NCBI GenBank assembly: GCA_016184365.1
Contig: JACPCW010000104.1
Location: 23,026-85,985, forward strand
Direction of reading: 5' to 3'
Length of the DNA: 62,960 bases
Source of the DNA: Candidatus Rokuibacteriota bacterium
GTDB taxonomy: Bacteria; Methylomirabilota; Methylomirabilia; Rokubacteriales; CSP1-6
This document shows positions 8,379 to 18,441 of the stretch, in pieces. The first letter of the stretch is position 1. Each line of letters opens with the position of its first letter. A program made the position numbers and the translations under genes. Under the pieces are notes generated by a model. The model was not told where the DNA came from. It worked only from the letters and a program-made list of their open reading frames with translations, and searched no databases.

Positions 8379-9353
8379 CTATTTCAATACCTCGGGGTTC
8401 ACGACATTGATGGGCTTGCCGCTCGCGTACGCGAGCACCTGGTCGAAGATCGACGCGAACTGGTGGTCGAGCCCCTCGTGCGTCACGTAGCCGAGATGCG
8501 GCGTGGCCACCACGTTGTCGAGATCGAGCAGCGGATGCCGGCCGCCGGGGAGCGGCTCTTCCTCGAAGACGTCGACGGCCGCCATGCCCGGACGCCCCGC
8601 GCGCAGCGCCGCCTCGAGCGCGCCCGGCGCGATGAGCCCGGCGCGACTCGTGTTGACGATGAGCGCGGTCGGCTTCATGCGCGCCAGATCGGTTTCCGTC
8701 ACGATGCCCCGCGTGCCGTCGACGAGCCGCAGATGCAGCGACAGCACGTCCGATTCCTCGAAGAGCGCTGCCTTGCTCGGCGCGACCGCGCAGCCGTCGG
8801 CGCGCGCGCGATCGAGCGAGCCTTCGCGGCCCCACGCGAGCACCTTCATCCCGAACGCACGTCCGTACCCGGCGACGACCGCGCCGATGCGGCCGTAGCC
8901 GTAGATGCCGAGCGTCCGGCCACGCAGCGTGGCCCCGAGCGGCGGCGTCTGCCACTTGCCGGCCTTCATCGCGGCCATTTCTTGAGGTATGCGCCGGTAC
9001 GCGGCGACGATCAGACCCCAGTTGAGCTCCGCCGTCGCGTACGACGGCTGACCGGGCTGCAGGTTCGAGCAGAGGATGACCCCGCGCCGCGTGCACGCGG
9101 CGACGTCGACGTGCGGATACACGCTCACCTGGCTGATGATGCGCAGCCGGTCGAGGCGATCGAGGAGCGGCGCGCGGATCGGCGTGCGCTCGCGGATCAG
9201 GCAGAGCGCCTCGGTGTCCTTCAAGCGAGACGCGAGCAGGTCGACGTCCTTGGTGTGGTCGTTCCAGATGGTGACGTCGTGGCCCGCGACCTTCTTGAAT
9301 GCCGCGAGCGTCGGGATCGTGTGCGCCCAGTCGTCCAGGACCGTGATCTTCAT
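8379..9353 (-). CDS. D-2-hydroxyacid dehydrogenase family protein
   Basis: 324 residues, full length. NAD-binding GIYGYGRIG is followed by the conserved catalytic triad context: Arg in NTSRAG, Glu in VDVFEEEPL and His in TPHLGYV. Members reduce 2-oxoacids to D-2-hydroxyacids or the reverse. First gene of the 9353-5960 minus-strand operon. Its start lies only 35 bases from the divergent hydrolase start, so the two must share a very compact promoter region. Confidence 0.9.
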   Translation of the reverse strand: MKITVLDDWAHTIPTLAAFKKVAGHDVTIWNDHTKDVDLLASRLKDTEALCLIRERTPIRAPLLDRLDRLRIISQVSVYPHVDVAACTRRGVILCSNLQPGQPSYATAELNWGLIVAAYRRIPQEMAAMKAGKWQTPPLGATLRGRTLGIYGYGRIGAVVAGYGRAFGMKVLAWGREGSLDRARADGCAVAPSKAALFEESDVLSLHLRLVDGTRGIVTETDLARMKPTALIVNTSRAGLIAPGALEAALRAGRPGMAAVDVFEEEPLPGGRHPLLDLDNVVATPHLGYVTHEGLDHQFASIFDQVLAYASGKPINVVNPEVLK

Positions 9354-9388
9354 GGCTCCTCCGAAGGCCCAACTGTACCATCCGGGTC
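9354..9388. promoter_or_regulatory. 35-base divergent start-to-start gap
   Basis: The dehydrogenase (minus) and hydrolase (plus) start codons are separated by only 35 bases. On the plus strand TACCAT (9376-9381) ends 7 bases before ATG 9389. On the minus strand an overlapping TACAGT is present. The spacing fits leaderless or near-leaderless transcription in the plus direction. The -35 regions would have to lie inside the opposing gene. Confidence 0.4.
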
Positions 9389-10282
9389 ATGACCGATCGC
9401 ACCGCCGGCCCGACCTCGCACTCGTACTTCTCCCAGCGTCTGCGGCTGCACTACGTCGACTGGGGCAACCCCGGCACCCCCCCGATGGTGCTGCTCCACG
9501 GCGGGCGCGACCATTGCCGCAACTGGGACTGGGTCGCCGCGGCGCTGCGGGACGAGTGGCACATCATCGCGCCCGATCTGCGCGGGCACGGCGACAGTCA
9601 GTGGTCGACGGACGGCAGCTACGGCATGGCCAGCTACATCTACGATCTCGCGCAGCTCGTGCATCAGCAGCGGCTGGCGCCGGTCACGATCATCGCGCAC
9701 TCGCTCGGCGGAAACATCGCGCTGCGGTACGCCGGCATCTATCCCGAAGCCGTCGCGGCGGTCGTCTCCATCGAAGGGCTCGGCCCGTCACCCGCGCGGC
9801 TGAAGGAGCGCGGGACGAGGACGATCACCGAGCGCATGGACGCGTGGATCCGCGAGCAGCGCGGACTCGCCGGCCGCATGCCGCGGCGCTACGCGTCCAT
9901 CGAAGACGCGTTCCGCCGCATGCAGGAAGAAAACCCGCACCTCACCGCCGAGCAGGCGCGCCATCTCACGGTGCACGGCGCCAACCAGAACGAGGACGGC
10001 ACGTACAGCTGGAAGTTCGACAACTACATCCGCGCGTGGCCCCCGTACGACATGCCCGGGCGTGACATCCAGCTGCTGTGGTCGCGGATCAGCTGCCCGA
10101 CGCTGCTGCTGTGGGGCACGGAAAGCTGGGCCGGCAACCCCGCGGAAGACGGACGCGCCGCGCATTTCCGCCACGCGAGCGTCGTCGGCATCGAGCGCGC
10201 CGGGCACTGGCTGCATCACGACCGTCTCGACGACTTCCTGAAGACCGTGAAGGAGTTTCTCGCCAAGACCCCGCGTCCGTGA
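9389..10282 (+). CDS. Alpha/beta hydrolase
   Basis: 297 residues of standard alpha/beta-hydrolase fold. The oxyanion region is VLLHGGRDH, followed by the DLRGHGDS turn and the nucleophile elbow AHSLGG. The late catalytic His lies in the GHWLHHD stretch near the C-terminus. The stop overlaps the next start (GTGA, 10279-10282), so it is translationally coupled to an MFS exporter or importer. Ester, lactone or epoxide substrates are all possible. Confidence 0.88.
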   Translation: MTDRTAGPTSHSYFSQRLRLHYVDWGNPGTPPMVLLHGGRDHCRNWDWVAAALRDEWHIIAPDLRGHGDSQWSTDGSYGMASYIYDLAQLVHQQRLAPVTIIAHSLGGNIALRYAGIYPEAVAAVVSIEGLGPSPARLKERGTRTITERMDAWIREQRGLAGRMPRRYASIEDAFRRMQEENPHLTAEQARHLTVHGANQNEDGTYSWKFDNYIRAWPPYDMPGRDIQLLWSRISCPTLLLWGTESWAGNPAEDGRAAHFRHASVVGIERAGHWLHHDRLDDFLKTVKEFLAKTPRP

Positions 10283-11442
10283 CTTCCAACCCGCGGCGGA
10301 TCGTCACGCTCAACGCCTGTCACTTCGCGCTCTTCCCGATTCCGACGATCACGCTCTTCTGGCAGGACCAGATCGGGATGTCGCTCACGGACATCATGGT
10401 GCTCCAGGCGGTCTTCGGCGTCGCCGTGGTCGTGCTCGAGTTCCCGACCGGCTACTTCGCCGACCGCGTCGGGTATCGCGCCTCGATGCTCGTCGGCGCC
10501 GCGCTCTGGGGCGCGGGCTGGTTCGTCTACGCGCTCGGCGAAACGTTCGGCGCCATCGTGGTCGCGGAGATCGTCTGCGGGGCCGGCGCCGCGTTCATTT
10601 CCGGCGCCGATCGCGCGCTGCTCTGGCTGTCGCTGGAAGCGACGGACCGCGTGCACGACTACACGCGATGGGAAAGCCGCCTGCGTGCGGCCGCGCAGAC
10701 GACCGAGGCGGCGAGCGCCGCCGTGGGCGGCTGGCTCTACGCCGTCGCGCCACGCCTGCCCCTGTGGATGCAGCTCCCCGCCGCGGCCGTCGAGATGTTC
10801 GCCGCGTTCCGGATGAAGGAGACGGCGCGCCCGCCGATCGCACCGCGGTCGCACGTCGCCCGCGCGCTGCACGTGGCGCGCGCCACGCTGTGGCGCCACC
10901 GCCGGCTCCGGGCCGCCATCACGCTGAGCGTCACGCTCGGGCTGTCGACGTTCGTCATGGTGTGGCTCGTCCAGTCGTGGATGCAGTCGCGCGGCATCCC
11001 GCCGGGCTGGTTCGGGCCGCTCTGGGCCGCGGCCCATGTGTGGCTCGCCGCGGTGACGCTGGCGGCGCCGCGGATCGCGGACGTCGTCGGCGCGCGCGGC
11101 GTCCTCCTGCTGTGCTGTGTGCTCATCCCGGTCGGCTACGGCGGCCTCGCCTGGAGCACGAGCGCGTGGGCCGTCGTGTTCTATCTCTGCTTCATGACGA
11201 TCCGCGGTCTGCAGCTGCCGATCCTGTCGACCGTCATGCAGCAGGAGGCGCCCGGCGAGGATCGCGCGACCGTCCTGTCGCTCGCCGCGCTCGTCTTTCG
11301 CTTCGTGTTCGTCGTCACCGGACCGCTGATCGGTGCGCTGGCCGATCGCACCGGACTCGACACCGCCCTCGCGGTCACGGGCGCCGGCTTCACCGCTGCG
11401 AGCCTCGCCTCGCTTGCGCTCTTCACTTCCTCGCGCAGGTAG
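10279..11442 (+). CDS. MFS transporter
   Basis: 387 residues from GTG 10279, about 12 predicted membrane segments. The signature loop between segments 2 and 3 is visible as GYFADRVGYR, and a related GALADRTGLD lies in the second half. The 4-base overlap with the hydrolase gene indicates one transcript. Direction and substrate are not predictable; coupling to a hydrolase suggests transport of its substrate or product. Confidence 0.87.
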   Translation: MTSNPRRIVTLNACHFALFPIPTITLFWQDQIGMSLTDIMVLQAVFGVAVVVLEFPTGYFADRVGYRASMLVGAALWGAGWFVYALGETFGAIVVAEIVCGAGAAFISGADRALLWLSLEATDRVHDYTRWESRLRAAAQTTEAASAAVGGWLYAVAPRLPLWMQLPAAAVEMFAAFRMKETARPPIAPRSHVARALHVARATLWRHRRLRAAITLSVTLGLSTFVMVWLVQSWMQSRGIPPGWFGPLWAAAHVWLAAVTLAAPRIADVVGARGVLLLCCVLIPVGYGGLAWSTSAWAVVFYLCFMTIRGLQLPILSTVMQQEAPGEDRATVLSLAALVFRFVFVVTGPLIGALADRTGLDTALAVTGAGFTAASLASLALFTSSRR

Positions 11443-11484
11443 GCCGCATCGCGGTACGCTTGCCGTCTCGCGAGGAGGACCAGC

Positions 11485-12882
11485 GTGGCGACACCGCAGA
11501 CGATGTTCGAGAAGATCTGGAGCCGGCACGTCGTGACCGAAGGGCCGGGCAGCCAGGCGCTGCTCTACATCGACCGCCATCTCCTGCACGAGGGATCCGC
11601 GCCGGCCTTCGTCCGGCTCGGCAAGCGCGGCGTGCGGGTGCGCCGTCCCGATCTGTCGTTCGCGACCGCCGATCATTACGTCCTCACGCTGCCGGGCACG
11701 CCGGCGCCCGACGACGAAGTCCGCGAGATGGTCGAATCCCTCGCGAACAACACCCGGGCGCAGAACGTGCGGTTCTTCGGCGTCGGTGATCCGCGCCGCG
11801 GCATCGTCCACGTGATCGGTCCCGAGCAGGGCCTCACGCTGCCGGGGATGCTCCTCGTGTGCGGCGATTCGCACACGGCGACGCACGGCGCGTTCGGGGC
11901 GCTCGCCTTCGGCATCGGCTCGACGGAGGTCGAGCACGTGCTGGCGACGCAAACCCTCTGGCAGCGCAAGCCGAAGGTGATGCGCATCACCGTCGATGGT
12001 GCTCTCGGGCCCGGCGTCACCGCGAAAGACGTGATCCTCGCCATCATCGCGACGATCGGCGCGGGCGGCGGCGTGGGCCACGCGATCGAGTACGCCGGCT
12101 CGGCGTTCCGCGCGATGTCGATGGACGGCCGCATGACGGTCTGCAACATGTCGATCGAGGCCGGCGCGCGGTGCGGCATGGTGGCGCCCGACGAGACGAC
12201 GTACGCGTTCGTCGAAGGCAAGCCGTTCGCGCCGAAGGGCGAACTGTGGGCGAAGGCGCTCGCGTACTGGAAGACGCTGCCGAGCGACGAGGGCGCCGCC
12301 TTCGATCGCGAGGTCGCGCTCGACGCCATGGACATCGCGCCGACGGTCACGTGGGGGACGAGCCCGCAGGACGCGCTGCCGATCACGGCGCGCGTGCCCG
12401 ATCCGGCGCACGAACCCGATCGCGGCCGGCGCGAGTCCATGGAGCGCGCGCTCGCGTACATGGGCCTCACCGCCGGCATGCCCCTCAGCGACGTGACGGT
12501 CGATCGCGTCTTCATCGGCTCGTGCACGAACAGCCGGCTGGACGATCTGCGCGCGGCGGCGCACGTGGTGAAGGGCCGGCGCGCGACGATTCCCGCGTGG
12601 GTCGTGCCCGGCTCCGGGCTCGTGAAGCAGGCGGCCGAGCGTGAAGGGCTCGACCGCATCTTCCGCGACGCCGGCTTCGACTGGCGCGAGGCCGGCTGCT
12701 CGATGTGCGTCGGGATGAACACCGAGACGGCCGGCGAAGGCGAGCGCGTCGCGTCGACGTCGAACCGCAACTTCGAGGGCCGGCAGGGCAAGGGCGCGCG
12801 CACGCACCTGATGTCGCCCGCGATGGCGGCGGCGGCGGCGGTGACCGGCCGGCTCACCGACGTCCGCACGCTCCGGAGTTGA
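11485..12882 (+). CDS. leuC: 3-isopropylmalate dehydratase large subunit
   Basis: 465 residues, full length for LeuC-type aconitase-family enzymes. The 4Fe-4S ligands are Cys347 in GSCTNSR and Cys405/Cys408 in CSMCVG. The [10 protein letters not shown] active-site loop is at about residues 126-135. GTG 11485 is preceded by GAGGAGGA. It isomerises 2- to 3-isopropylmalate in leucine synthesis together with LeuD, encoded about 1.9 kb downstream. A related hydro-lyase specificity (homoaconitase-like) cannot be excluded. Unusually, a signalling gene lies between leuC and leuD. Confidence 0.92.
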   Translation: MATPQTMFEKIWSRHVVTEGPGSQALLYIDRHLLHEGSAPAFVRLGKRGVRVRRPDLSFATADHYVLTLPGTPAPDDEVREMVESLANNTRAQNVRFFGVGDPRRGIVHVIGPEQGLTLPGMLLVCGDSHTATHGAFGALAFGIGSTEVEHVLATQTLWQRKPKVMRITVDGALGPGVTAKDVILAIIATIGAGGGVGHAIEYAGSAFRAMSMDGRMTVCNMSIEAGARCGMVAPDETTYAFVEGKPFAPKGELWAKALAYWKTLPSDEGAAFDREVALDAMDIAPTVTWGTSPQDALPITARVPDPAHEPDRGRRESMERALAYMGLTAGMPLSDVTVDRVFIGSCTNSRLDDLRAAAHVVKGRRATIPAWVVPGSGLVKQAAEREGLDRIFRDAGFDWREAGCSMCVGMNTETAGEGERVASTSNRNFEGRQGKGARTHLMSPAMAAAAAVTGRLTDVRTLRS

Positions 12883-13859
12883 ACGCCGGGCTGCTCGTCG
12901 TCGTCTTCCTCGCGTACGTCGTCGCCGGCAAACTGGGCCTGAGCCTCGCGTTCGTCCACGCCAGCGCCTCGCCGGTGTGGCCGCCGACGGGCATCGCGCT
13001 CGGGGCGCTCCTCCTCACGCAGTACCGCGTCTGGCCGGCCATCCTCCTCGGCGCCTTCGTCGTCAACGCGACGACGGCGGGCTCGCTCGTCACGTCCGCG
13101 GGGATCGCCGTCGGCAACACGCTGGAAGGCCTGCTCGGCGCCTGGCTGGTGACGCGGTACGCCGGCGGGCGCGACGCGTTCCGGCGCGCCGGCGACGTCT
13201 GCCGCTTCGCGCTCGCCGGGTTCGTGAGCAGCGCGCTGAGCGCGACCATCGGCGTCACCACGCTCGCGCTCGGCGGCTACGCGTCGTGGGCCGGCTACGC
13301 GTCGATCTGGAGCACGTGGTGGCTCGGTGACGTCGGCGGCGCGCTCCTCGTCGCCCCGGCGCTCGTGCTGTGGAGCCGCCAGCCGCGCCTCGGCTACGAC
13401 GGCGCGCGGGCCGTCGAGGCCGCCGCGATGCTCGCGACGACCATCGGCCTCGGCCTGGTGCTCTTCGGCGGCGGCCTCGCCGCGATGGGCATGACGCGCT
13501 ATCCGCTGAGCTTCTTCGCGCTGCTGCCGCTGCTCTGGGCCGCGTTCCGCTTCGGCCCGCGCGAAGCATCGGCGCTGCTGCTCGTCATGTCGGGCATCGC
13601 CACGTGGGGCACGCTGCGCGGGTTCAGCGCGTTCGCGATCGGCGCCCCGAACGACTCCCTGCTGCTGCTGCAGGCGTTCCTCGCCGCCGCGGCCGGCGTG
13701 GCCCTGCCGACGGCGGCGATCGTCGAGGAGCATCTGCTCGACCTGTCGCGCATCACCGCCGGCAAGCTCGCGCTCGACATGAAGCCCGTCACGAAGGACG
13801 AGTTCCTCGCGATGCTGTCGCACGAGCTCCGCACGCCGCTGAACGCCATGTCGACATGA
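12879..13859 (+). pseudogene. Histidine kinase, MASE1 sensor half (rearranged)
   Basis: 326 residues from TTG 12879, overlapping the leuC stop by TTGA. About 270 residues form a MASE1 multi-pass membrane sensor with the WPPTGIALG motif. After that the kinase modules are out of order. A second-helix segment of the dimerisation domain (LLDLSRITAGKLALDMKPV) comes first. The H-box MLSHELRTPLN follows, and the frame stops at 13859. In ordinary hybrid kinases the H-box precedes LLDLSRITAGKL. The next gene resumes at the same MKPV motif in another frame, so this looks like one broken gene, not two. Confidence 0.75.
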
Positions 13860-13867
13860 AGCCCGTC
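13774..13867 (+). repeat. 17-base direct repeat, 77-base period, inside the kinase gene
   Basis: The 17 bases at 13774-13790 recur exactly at 13851-13867, encoding DMKPV both times. The period of 77 is not a multiple of three, so the second copy is in a new frame. The unit between them carries the H-box. Removing one unit restores an open frame but deletes the H-box, so the ancestral gene must have been longer. Confidence 0.9.
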
Positions 13868-14749
13868 GTGCTCGACAGCCTGATCTCGGCGGCCGTCGAA
13901 GCGATCCGGCCGGCGGCGGAGGCGCGGTCGATCGCCCTGCGCCTCGCCCTGGAGCCCGCGCCGACCGTCATGGGGGACGCCGCGCGCCTGCAGCAGGTCG
14001 TCTCGAACCTGGTCTCGAACGCCGTGAAGTTCACGGGCGAGGGCGGCCGGGTCACGATTCGCCTCGCGCGCGTCGCCCATGGCGTCGCGGTGTCCGTGAG
14101 CGACACCGGCGAAGGCATCGAGCCCGAGTTCCTGCCGCACGTCTTCGACCGGTTCCGCCAGGCGCAGGGCTCGACGACGCGCCGCCACGGCGGGCTCGGA
14201 CTCGGCCTGACCATCGCGCGCCATCTCGTCGAGCGGCACAACGGAGCGATTCGCGCGGAGAGCGCCGGCGCGGGCCGCGGCGCGACGTTCATCGTCGAGC
14301 TGCCGGCGGCCGCGGTGGACGCCGGCCTGACGTCGGCGGAAGGGCGTCGCGGGGTGGCCCCGGCGCTGAGCGGCCTGTCGATGCTGATCGTGGACGACGA
14401 CGCGGACACGCGCGCGCTGACGGCGACGATGGTCGAGAAGGCCGGCGCCACCGCCACGACCGTCGGGAGCGTCGCGGAGGCCCACGCGGCCCTCGCGGCG
14501 GCGCGGTTCGACGCGGTGATCGCCGACATCGGCATGCCGACAGAGGACGGCTTCGACCTGATCCGCGCGCTGCGCAAGAACGAGGCGACGCGGACGCTGC
14601 CGGCGATCGCGTTCACGGCGTATGCGAGCCGCGAGGACGGACGGCGCGTGATGCAAGCCGGCTACGACGCGCACGTGCCGAAGCCGGTGGAGCCCCACGC
14701 GCTCGTCGCCGCCGTCGCCGCGGTTGTCAGCCGGCGACGGCCGGGCTAG
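13856..14749 (+). CDS. Histidine kinase ATPase domain plus receiver (C-terminal half of split kinase)
   Basis: 297 residues if started at ATG 13856, which overlaps the preceding stop (ATGA). HATPase_c boxes are complete: the N box around NLVSNAVKF, G1 DTGEGI, F box FDRFRQ and G2 GLGLGL. A receiver domain follows with acidic pocket VDDD, phosphoacceptor Asp in IADIGMP and Lys in PKP. It has no H-box of its own. It is the natural continuation of the 12879-13859 fragment. Expressed alone it could only be an orphan ATPase-receiver. Confidence 0.75.
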   Translation: MKPVVLDSLISAAVEAIRPAAEARSIALRLALEPAPTVMGDAARLQQVVSNLVSNAVKFTGEGGRVTIRLARVAHGVAVSVSDTGEGIEPEFLPHVFDRFRQAQGSTTRRHGGLGLGLTIARHLVERHNGAIRAESAGAGRGATFIVELPAAAVDAGLTSAEGRRGVAPALSGLSMLIVDDDADTRALTATMVEKAGATATTVGSVAEAHAALAAARFDAVIADIGMPTEDGFDLIRALRKNEATRTLPAIAFTAYASREDGRRVMQAGYDAHVPKPVEPHALVAAVAAVVSRRRPG

Positions 14750-14752
14750 GCT
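14747..14752 (+). promoter_or_regulatory. TAGGCT -10-like hexamer before leuD
   Basis: TAGGCT overlaps the kinase stop codon and ends 8 bases before ATG 14761. The same hexamer or close variants stand 4-10 bases before several other starts in this window, a spacing that would give leaderless mRNA. Confidence 0.35.
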
Positions 14753-14760
14753 CGTCCACC

Positions 14761-15375
14761 ATGCAGCCCTTCACACGCGTCACCGCCGTCGCCGCGCCGA
14801 TCGATCTGCCGAACGTCGACACCGACCGCGTGATCCCCGCGCGGTTTCTCAGGAAGGGGCAGGGCTCACCCGGCTACGACCGGTATCTGTTCCACGACGT
14901 GCGGTTCAACGCCGACGGCTCGGAGAAGCCGGACTTCGTGCTCAACCAGCCCGCGTATCGCGACGCGAAGATCCTGGTGACGGCCGAGAACTTCGGCTGC
15001 GGGTCGTCGCGCGAAGCGGCCGTGTGGGCGCTCGACGCGAACGGGTTCCGGTCCGTCATCGCGCCGGTGCTCGGCGACATCTTTCATCAGAACTGCTTCA
15101 AGAACGGGCTGCTGCCGATTCTGCTTCCCGCCGATACCTGCGCGCGGCTGCGGCGGCAGCTCCACGAGCGGCCCGGCGCCACGCTCACCGTGGATCTCGA
15201 GAGTCAGACGGTGACCGGTCCCGACGGCGCGACCCACGCGTTCGCGATCGATCCCTTCCGCAAGCGCAGCCTGCTCGAAGGCCTCGACGAGATCGGCCTG
15301 ACGCAGACGTACGAAGGCGACATCGCCGCGTTCGAGCCGAAGCACGCCGCCGCGTTTCCGTGGCTCGCGCCCTGA
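14761..15375 (+). CDS. leuD: 3-isopropylmalate dehydratase small subunit
   Basis: 204 residues, full length. Motifs include DTDRVIPARFL near the N-terminus, ENFGCGSSREAA in the middle and the swivel-domain NGLLPI. It works with LeuC to make 3-isopropylmalate. It starts 12 bases after the kinase fragment's stop, so all four frames from 11485 to 15375 may be one transcription unit. A weak internal promoter could also serve it. Confidence 0.92.
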   Translation: MQPFTRVTAVAAPIDLPNVDTDRVIPARFLRKGQGSPGYDRYLFHDVRFNADGSEKPDFVLNQPAYRDAKILVTAENFGCGSSREAAVWALDANGFRSVIAPVLGDIFHQNCFKNGLLPILLPADTCARLRRQLHERPGATLTVDLESQTVTGPDGATHAFAIDPFRKRSLLEGLDEIGLTQTYEGDIAAFEPKHAAAFPWLAP

Positions 15376-15392
15376 GCGCGCGTTAGCGCGCC

Positions 15393-16277
15393 CTGCCTCC
15401 CTCGACAGCCGCCGTCTCGCCCGCGCGCTACACCGCGTTCGCGCTGGGGTTCTCCGTCCTGTGGTCGCTGGCGTTCATCGGCATGAAGCTCGCGCTCACC
15501 GGCGCGCCGCCGCTCACGTTGCAGGCCTCGCGCTTTCTCATCGCGGGCGTCGGGCTGCTCGCCGTCGCCGCGGCGCTCCGGCGTCCGTGGCCGCGGACGG
15601 GCGACGACCGGCGCGCCATCGTCGTCCTCGGCCTGCTCAACCAGGCGCTCTACCTCGGCGTGACCACGTTCGCGATCGATCGCATGTCCGCCGGCATGGG
15701 CGCCGTGCTGGCGAGCACGAACCCGGTGATGCTCGCGCTCGTGGCGCCATGGGCGCTCGGTGAACGGCTCGGACCGGCCCGGCTCGGCGGGCTCGCCCTC
15801 TCCTACGCCGGCGTCGTCTGGGTCATGTGGAGCCGCGTCGGTCCGGACAACGAGCCGTGGGCGATGGCGTTGTTCCTCGTCGCCGTCGCCTTCCTCGTCG
15901 GCGGCACCATCGCGTTCAAGCGGCTGGCGCCCCGCACCGATCGGCTGGTGCTCATCGGCGGCCAGCTCCTGATCGCCGGCGTCGTCCTCGTGCCGTTCGC
16001 GCTCGCGCTCGAGCCCTGGCGCGACGTGCGGTGGACGCCCGCGTTCCTCGTCGGCCAGGGCTATCTCATCGCCGGCTCGTCGTGGATCGCGATGCTGCTG
16101 TGGTTCTGGCTGCTCGATCACGGCGACGCGTCGCGCGCGAGCGCGTGGTTCTTCCTGAACCCGATCCTCGGTCTCGCCTTCGGCTCCCTGCTGCTCGGCG
16201 AGGCGCTGACGGTGTCCGACCTGCTCGGCGCCGCCGGCGTCGCGATCGGCATCTGGCTGGTGCAGCGCAACGGCTGA
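15393..16277 (+). CDS. EamA/DMT-family transporter
   Basis: Ten-segment drug/metabolite transporter with two EamA repeats. The first obvious ATG (15483) would remove most of membrane segment 1. In-frame coding with a good helix, containing FALGFSVLW, continues upstream to a stop at 15384-15386. No ATG, GTG or TTG lies in that interval, so the only candidate near its start is CTG 15393. I give the coding extent; a 264-residue protein from 15483 is the alternative. The second repeat ends with [11 protein letters not shown]. Substrate unknown. Confidence 0.75.
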   Translation: MPPSTAAVSPARYTAFALGFSVLWSLAFIGMKLALTGAPPLTLQASRFLIAGVGLLAVAAALRRPWPRTGDDRRAIVVLGLLNQALYLGVTTFAIDRMSAGMGAVLASTNPVMLALVAPWALGERLGPARLGGLALSYAGVVWVMWSRVGPDNEPWAMALFLVAVAFLVGGTIAFKRLAPRTDRLVLIGGQLLIAGVVLVPFALALEPWRDVRWTPAFLVGQGYLIAGSSWIAMLLWFWLLDHGDASRASAWFFLNPILGLAFGSLLLGEALTVSDLLGAAGVAIGIWLVQRNG

Positions 16278-16288
16278 CCGAACTCGGC

Positions 16289-16294
16289 TAGGCT
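16289..16294 (+). promoter_or_regulatory. TAGGCT -10-like hexamer
   Basis: TAGGCT ends 6 bases before ATG 16301 of the MaoC-like gene. No Shine-Dalgarno sequence fits in between. If used, transcription would begin at or next to the start codon. Confidence 0.4.
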
Positions 16295-16300
16295 ATCGGC

Positions 16301-17179
16301 ATGCCCATCGATTACGACACGCTTCGGAAGTTCCGGATCCCGGACGTCGAGAACACGTGGACCGAGCGCGACACGATGCTCTACGCGCTCGCCGTCGGCA
16401 TGGCGGCCGACCCGCTCGACCCGCGCGAGCTGGCGTTCGTGCTGGAGCGCGACGGGCGCCCCGGCGGCGGCGGCGCGCTCCGCGTGCTGCCGACGATGGC
16501 CACCGTGCTCGTCTGGAACGACGCCTGGATGTACGACACCGGCATCGACATGACGAAGCAGCTGCACGGCGAGCAGCGCATTCGCCTCGAGCGCCCGCTG
16601 CCGGCGGCGGCGACAGTCGTCGGGCGCACGCGGATCACCGACATCTTCGACAAGGGGCCGGGCAAGGGCGCGCTGATGCTGTTCGAGACCGAGATTCGCG
16701 ACAAGGCGACGGGCGCCCTGCTCGCCACGACCGTCTCGACGTCGTACGCGCAGGGCGAAGGCGGGTTCGGCGGGCCCGCCGGATCGGGACCGGCGCCGCA
16801 TCCGATTCCGGACCGCGCGCCGGACGCGACGTTCGACCAGGCGACGCTGGCCACGCAGGCGCTCTTCTATCGCCTCTGCGGCGACCGGAACATGCTGCAC
16901 GCCGATCCCGACTACGCGCGGCGCGGCGGCTTGCCGCGGCCGATCCTGCACGGCCTGTGCACGCTCGGCCACGCGTGCGCCGCCGTCACGCGCCAGGGCT
17001 GCGACTACGACGCGTCGCGGATCCGCGAGGTCGCGGTGCGGTTCACGCGGCCCGTGTTCCCCGGCGAGACGATCCGCACCGAGATGTGGAAGGACGGCGC
17101 CGTCGTCTCGTTCCGCAGCCGCGTCGTCGAGCGCAACGAGCTCGTCCTCGACCACGGCAAGGTGACGCTGGTCGCTTGA
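16301..17179 (+). CDS. Double-hotdog MaoC-family dehydratase
   Basis: 292 residues. The N-terminal half resembles the FAS1-dehydratase/MaoC N-domain, and the C-terminal half is a MaoC hotdog. The late segment [13 protein letters not shown] contains the hydratase-2 type catalytic neighbourhood with [13 protein letters not shown]. Members hydrate enoyl-CoA or dehydrate 3-hydroxyacyl thioesters. It lies 53 bases upstream of an acyl-CoA dehydrogenase, so the two could do consecutive beta-oxidation steps. Chain-length specificity unknown. Confidence 0.87.
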   Translation: MPIDYDTLRKFRIPDVENTWTERDTMLYALAVGMAADPLDPRELAFVLERDGRPGGGGALRVLPTMATVLVWNDAWMYDTGIDMTKQLHGEQRIRLERPLPAAATVVGRTRITDIFDKGPGKGALMLFETEIRDKATGALLATTVSTSYAQGEGGFGGPAGSGPAPHPIPDRAPDATFDQATLATQALFYRLCGDRNMLHADPDYARRGGLPRPILHGLCTLGHACAAVTRQGCDYDASRIREVAVRFTRPVFPGETIRTEMWKDGAVVSFRSRVVERNELVLDHGKVTLVA

Positions 17180-17232
17180 CCCGGGCGCGGCGCAGCGCCA
17201 AGATCAGCGCACTACCCGACGAGGAGCCCCGC

Positions 17233-18441
17233 ATGCAATTCGAGTACAGCGCCAAGACGAAGATGTACCAGGAACAGCTCACCGACTTCATGACCAAGCA
17301 CGTGTACCCCGCGGAGCACGTGTTCCACGAGCAGCTCGAGAAGGCGCCGTCCCGCTGGCAGGTGCCGCCGATCATGGAAGAGCTCAAGGCGAAGGCGCGC
17401 GAGCGCGGCCTGTGGAACCTCTTCCTGCCCGAGAGCTCGCGCGGAGCCGGGCTCACCAACTCCGAGTACGCGCCGCTCTGCGAGATCATGGGCCGCTCGC
17501 ACATCGCGCCCGAGGTCTTCAATTGCTCCGCGCCCGACACCGGCAACATGGAAGTGCTCGAGCGCTACGGGACCGAGGAGCACAAGAAGCAGTGGCTCGG
17601 GCCCCTGCTCGAAGGCAAGATCCGCTCCTCCTTCGCGATGACGGAGCCGAAGGTCGCGTCGTCGGACGCGACGAACATCGAGTCGTCGATCGTGCGCGAC
17701 GGCGATCACTACGTCATCAACGGCCACAAGTGGTGGACGTCGGGCATCGGCGACCCCCGGTGCAAGATCCTCATCTTCATGGGCAAGACGGACCCGAAGA
17801 ACCCCGACCGCTACAAGCAGCAGTCGATGATCCTGGTGCCGCGCGACACGCCGGGCATCAAGGTGCTGCGCCTGCTGACGGTGTTCGGCTACGACCACGC
17901 GCCCCACGGCCACGGCGAGGTGCTGTTCGAGAACGTGCGCGTGCCCGCGTCGAACATGCTCCTCGGCGAAGGCCGGGGCTTCGAGATCGCGCAGGGCCGG
18001 CTCGGCCCGGGACGCATCCACCACTGCATGCGGCAGATCGGCGTCGCCGAGCGCGCGCTCGAGCTCATGTGCAAGCGCTCGCACGAGCGCACGACGTTCG
18101 GCAAGCGCCTCAGCGAGAACGACGTCACGCTCGAGCGCATCGCGCAGGCGCGCATCATGATCGACCAGGCGCGCCTCCTCGTGCTGCACGCGGCGTGGAT
18201 GATGGACACCGTCGGCAACAAGGCCGCCAAGCAGGCGATCGCGGAGATCAAGGTGGCGGTGCCGAGCATGACGCTGCAGGTCTGCGACTGGGCGATGCAG
18301 CTGCACGGCGGCGGCGGCGTGAGCCAGGCGTTCCCGCTGGCCGCGATGTGGGCCGCGTCGCGCACGCTGCGCTTCGCCGACGGTCCGGACGAAGTGCATC
18401 GCCGCCAGATCGGCCGGCTCGAGCTGCGCAAGCACATGTAG
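17233..18441 (+). CDS. Acyl-CoA dehydrogenase
   Basis: 402 residues, full length. FAD and substrate motifs are visible: [16 protein letters not shown], then [10 protein letters not shown] in the middle domain, and [10 protein letters not shown] near the C-terminus. ATG 17233 has GAGGAG about 7 bases upstream. The C-terminal part looks closest to the ACAD10/11-like branch, which fits the separate aminoglycoside-kinase-like gene at 19060-20124 (in animals the two domains are fused). A class A hairpin repeat begins right after the stop. Confidence 0.9.
   Translation: MQFEYSAKTKMYQEQLTDFMTKHVYPAEHVFHEQLEKAPSRWQVPPIMEELKAKARERGLWNLFLPESSRGAGLTNSEYAPLCEIMGRSHIAPEVFNCSAPDTGNMEVLERYGTEEHKKQWLGPLLEGKIRSSFAMTEPKVASSDATNIESSIVRDGDHYVINGHKWWTSGIGDPRCKILIFMGKTDPKNPDRYKQQSMILVPRDTPGIKVLRLLTVFGYDHAPHGHGEVLFENVRVPASNMLLGEGRGFEIAQGRLGPGRIHHCMRQIGVAERALELMCKRSHERTTFGKRLSENDVTLERIAQARIMIDQARLLVLHAAWMMDTVGNKAAKQAIAEIKVAVPSMTLQVCDWAMQLHGGGGVSQAFPLAAMWAASRTLRFADGPDEVHRRQIGRLELRKHM

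Noticed and set aside
10216..12807. 863-codon minus-strand frame across the MFS and leuC genes
   Set aside because: Shadow of two clear plus-strand genes; composition is Arg/His/Asp-rich with no recognisable motif.
12879..14749. Two separate, functional signalling genes between leuC and leuD
   Set aside because: The second frame begins in the middle of a dimerisation helix and has no H-box; the first ends just after its H-box. One broken gene explains both.
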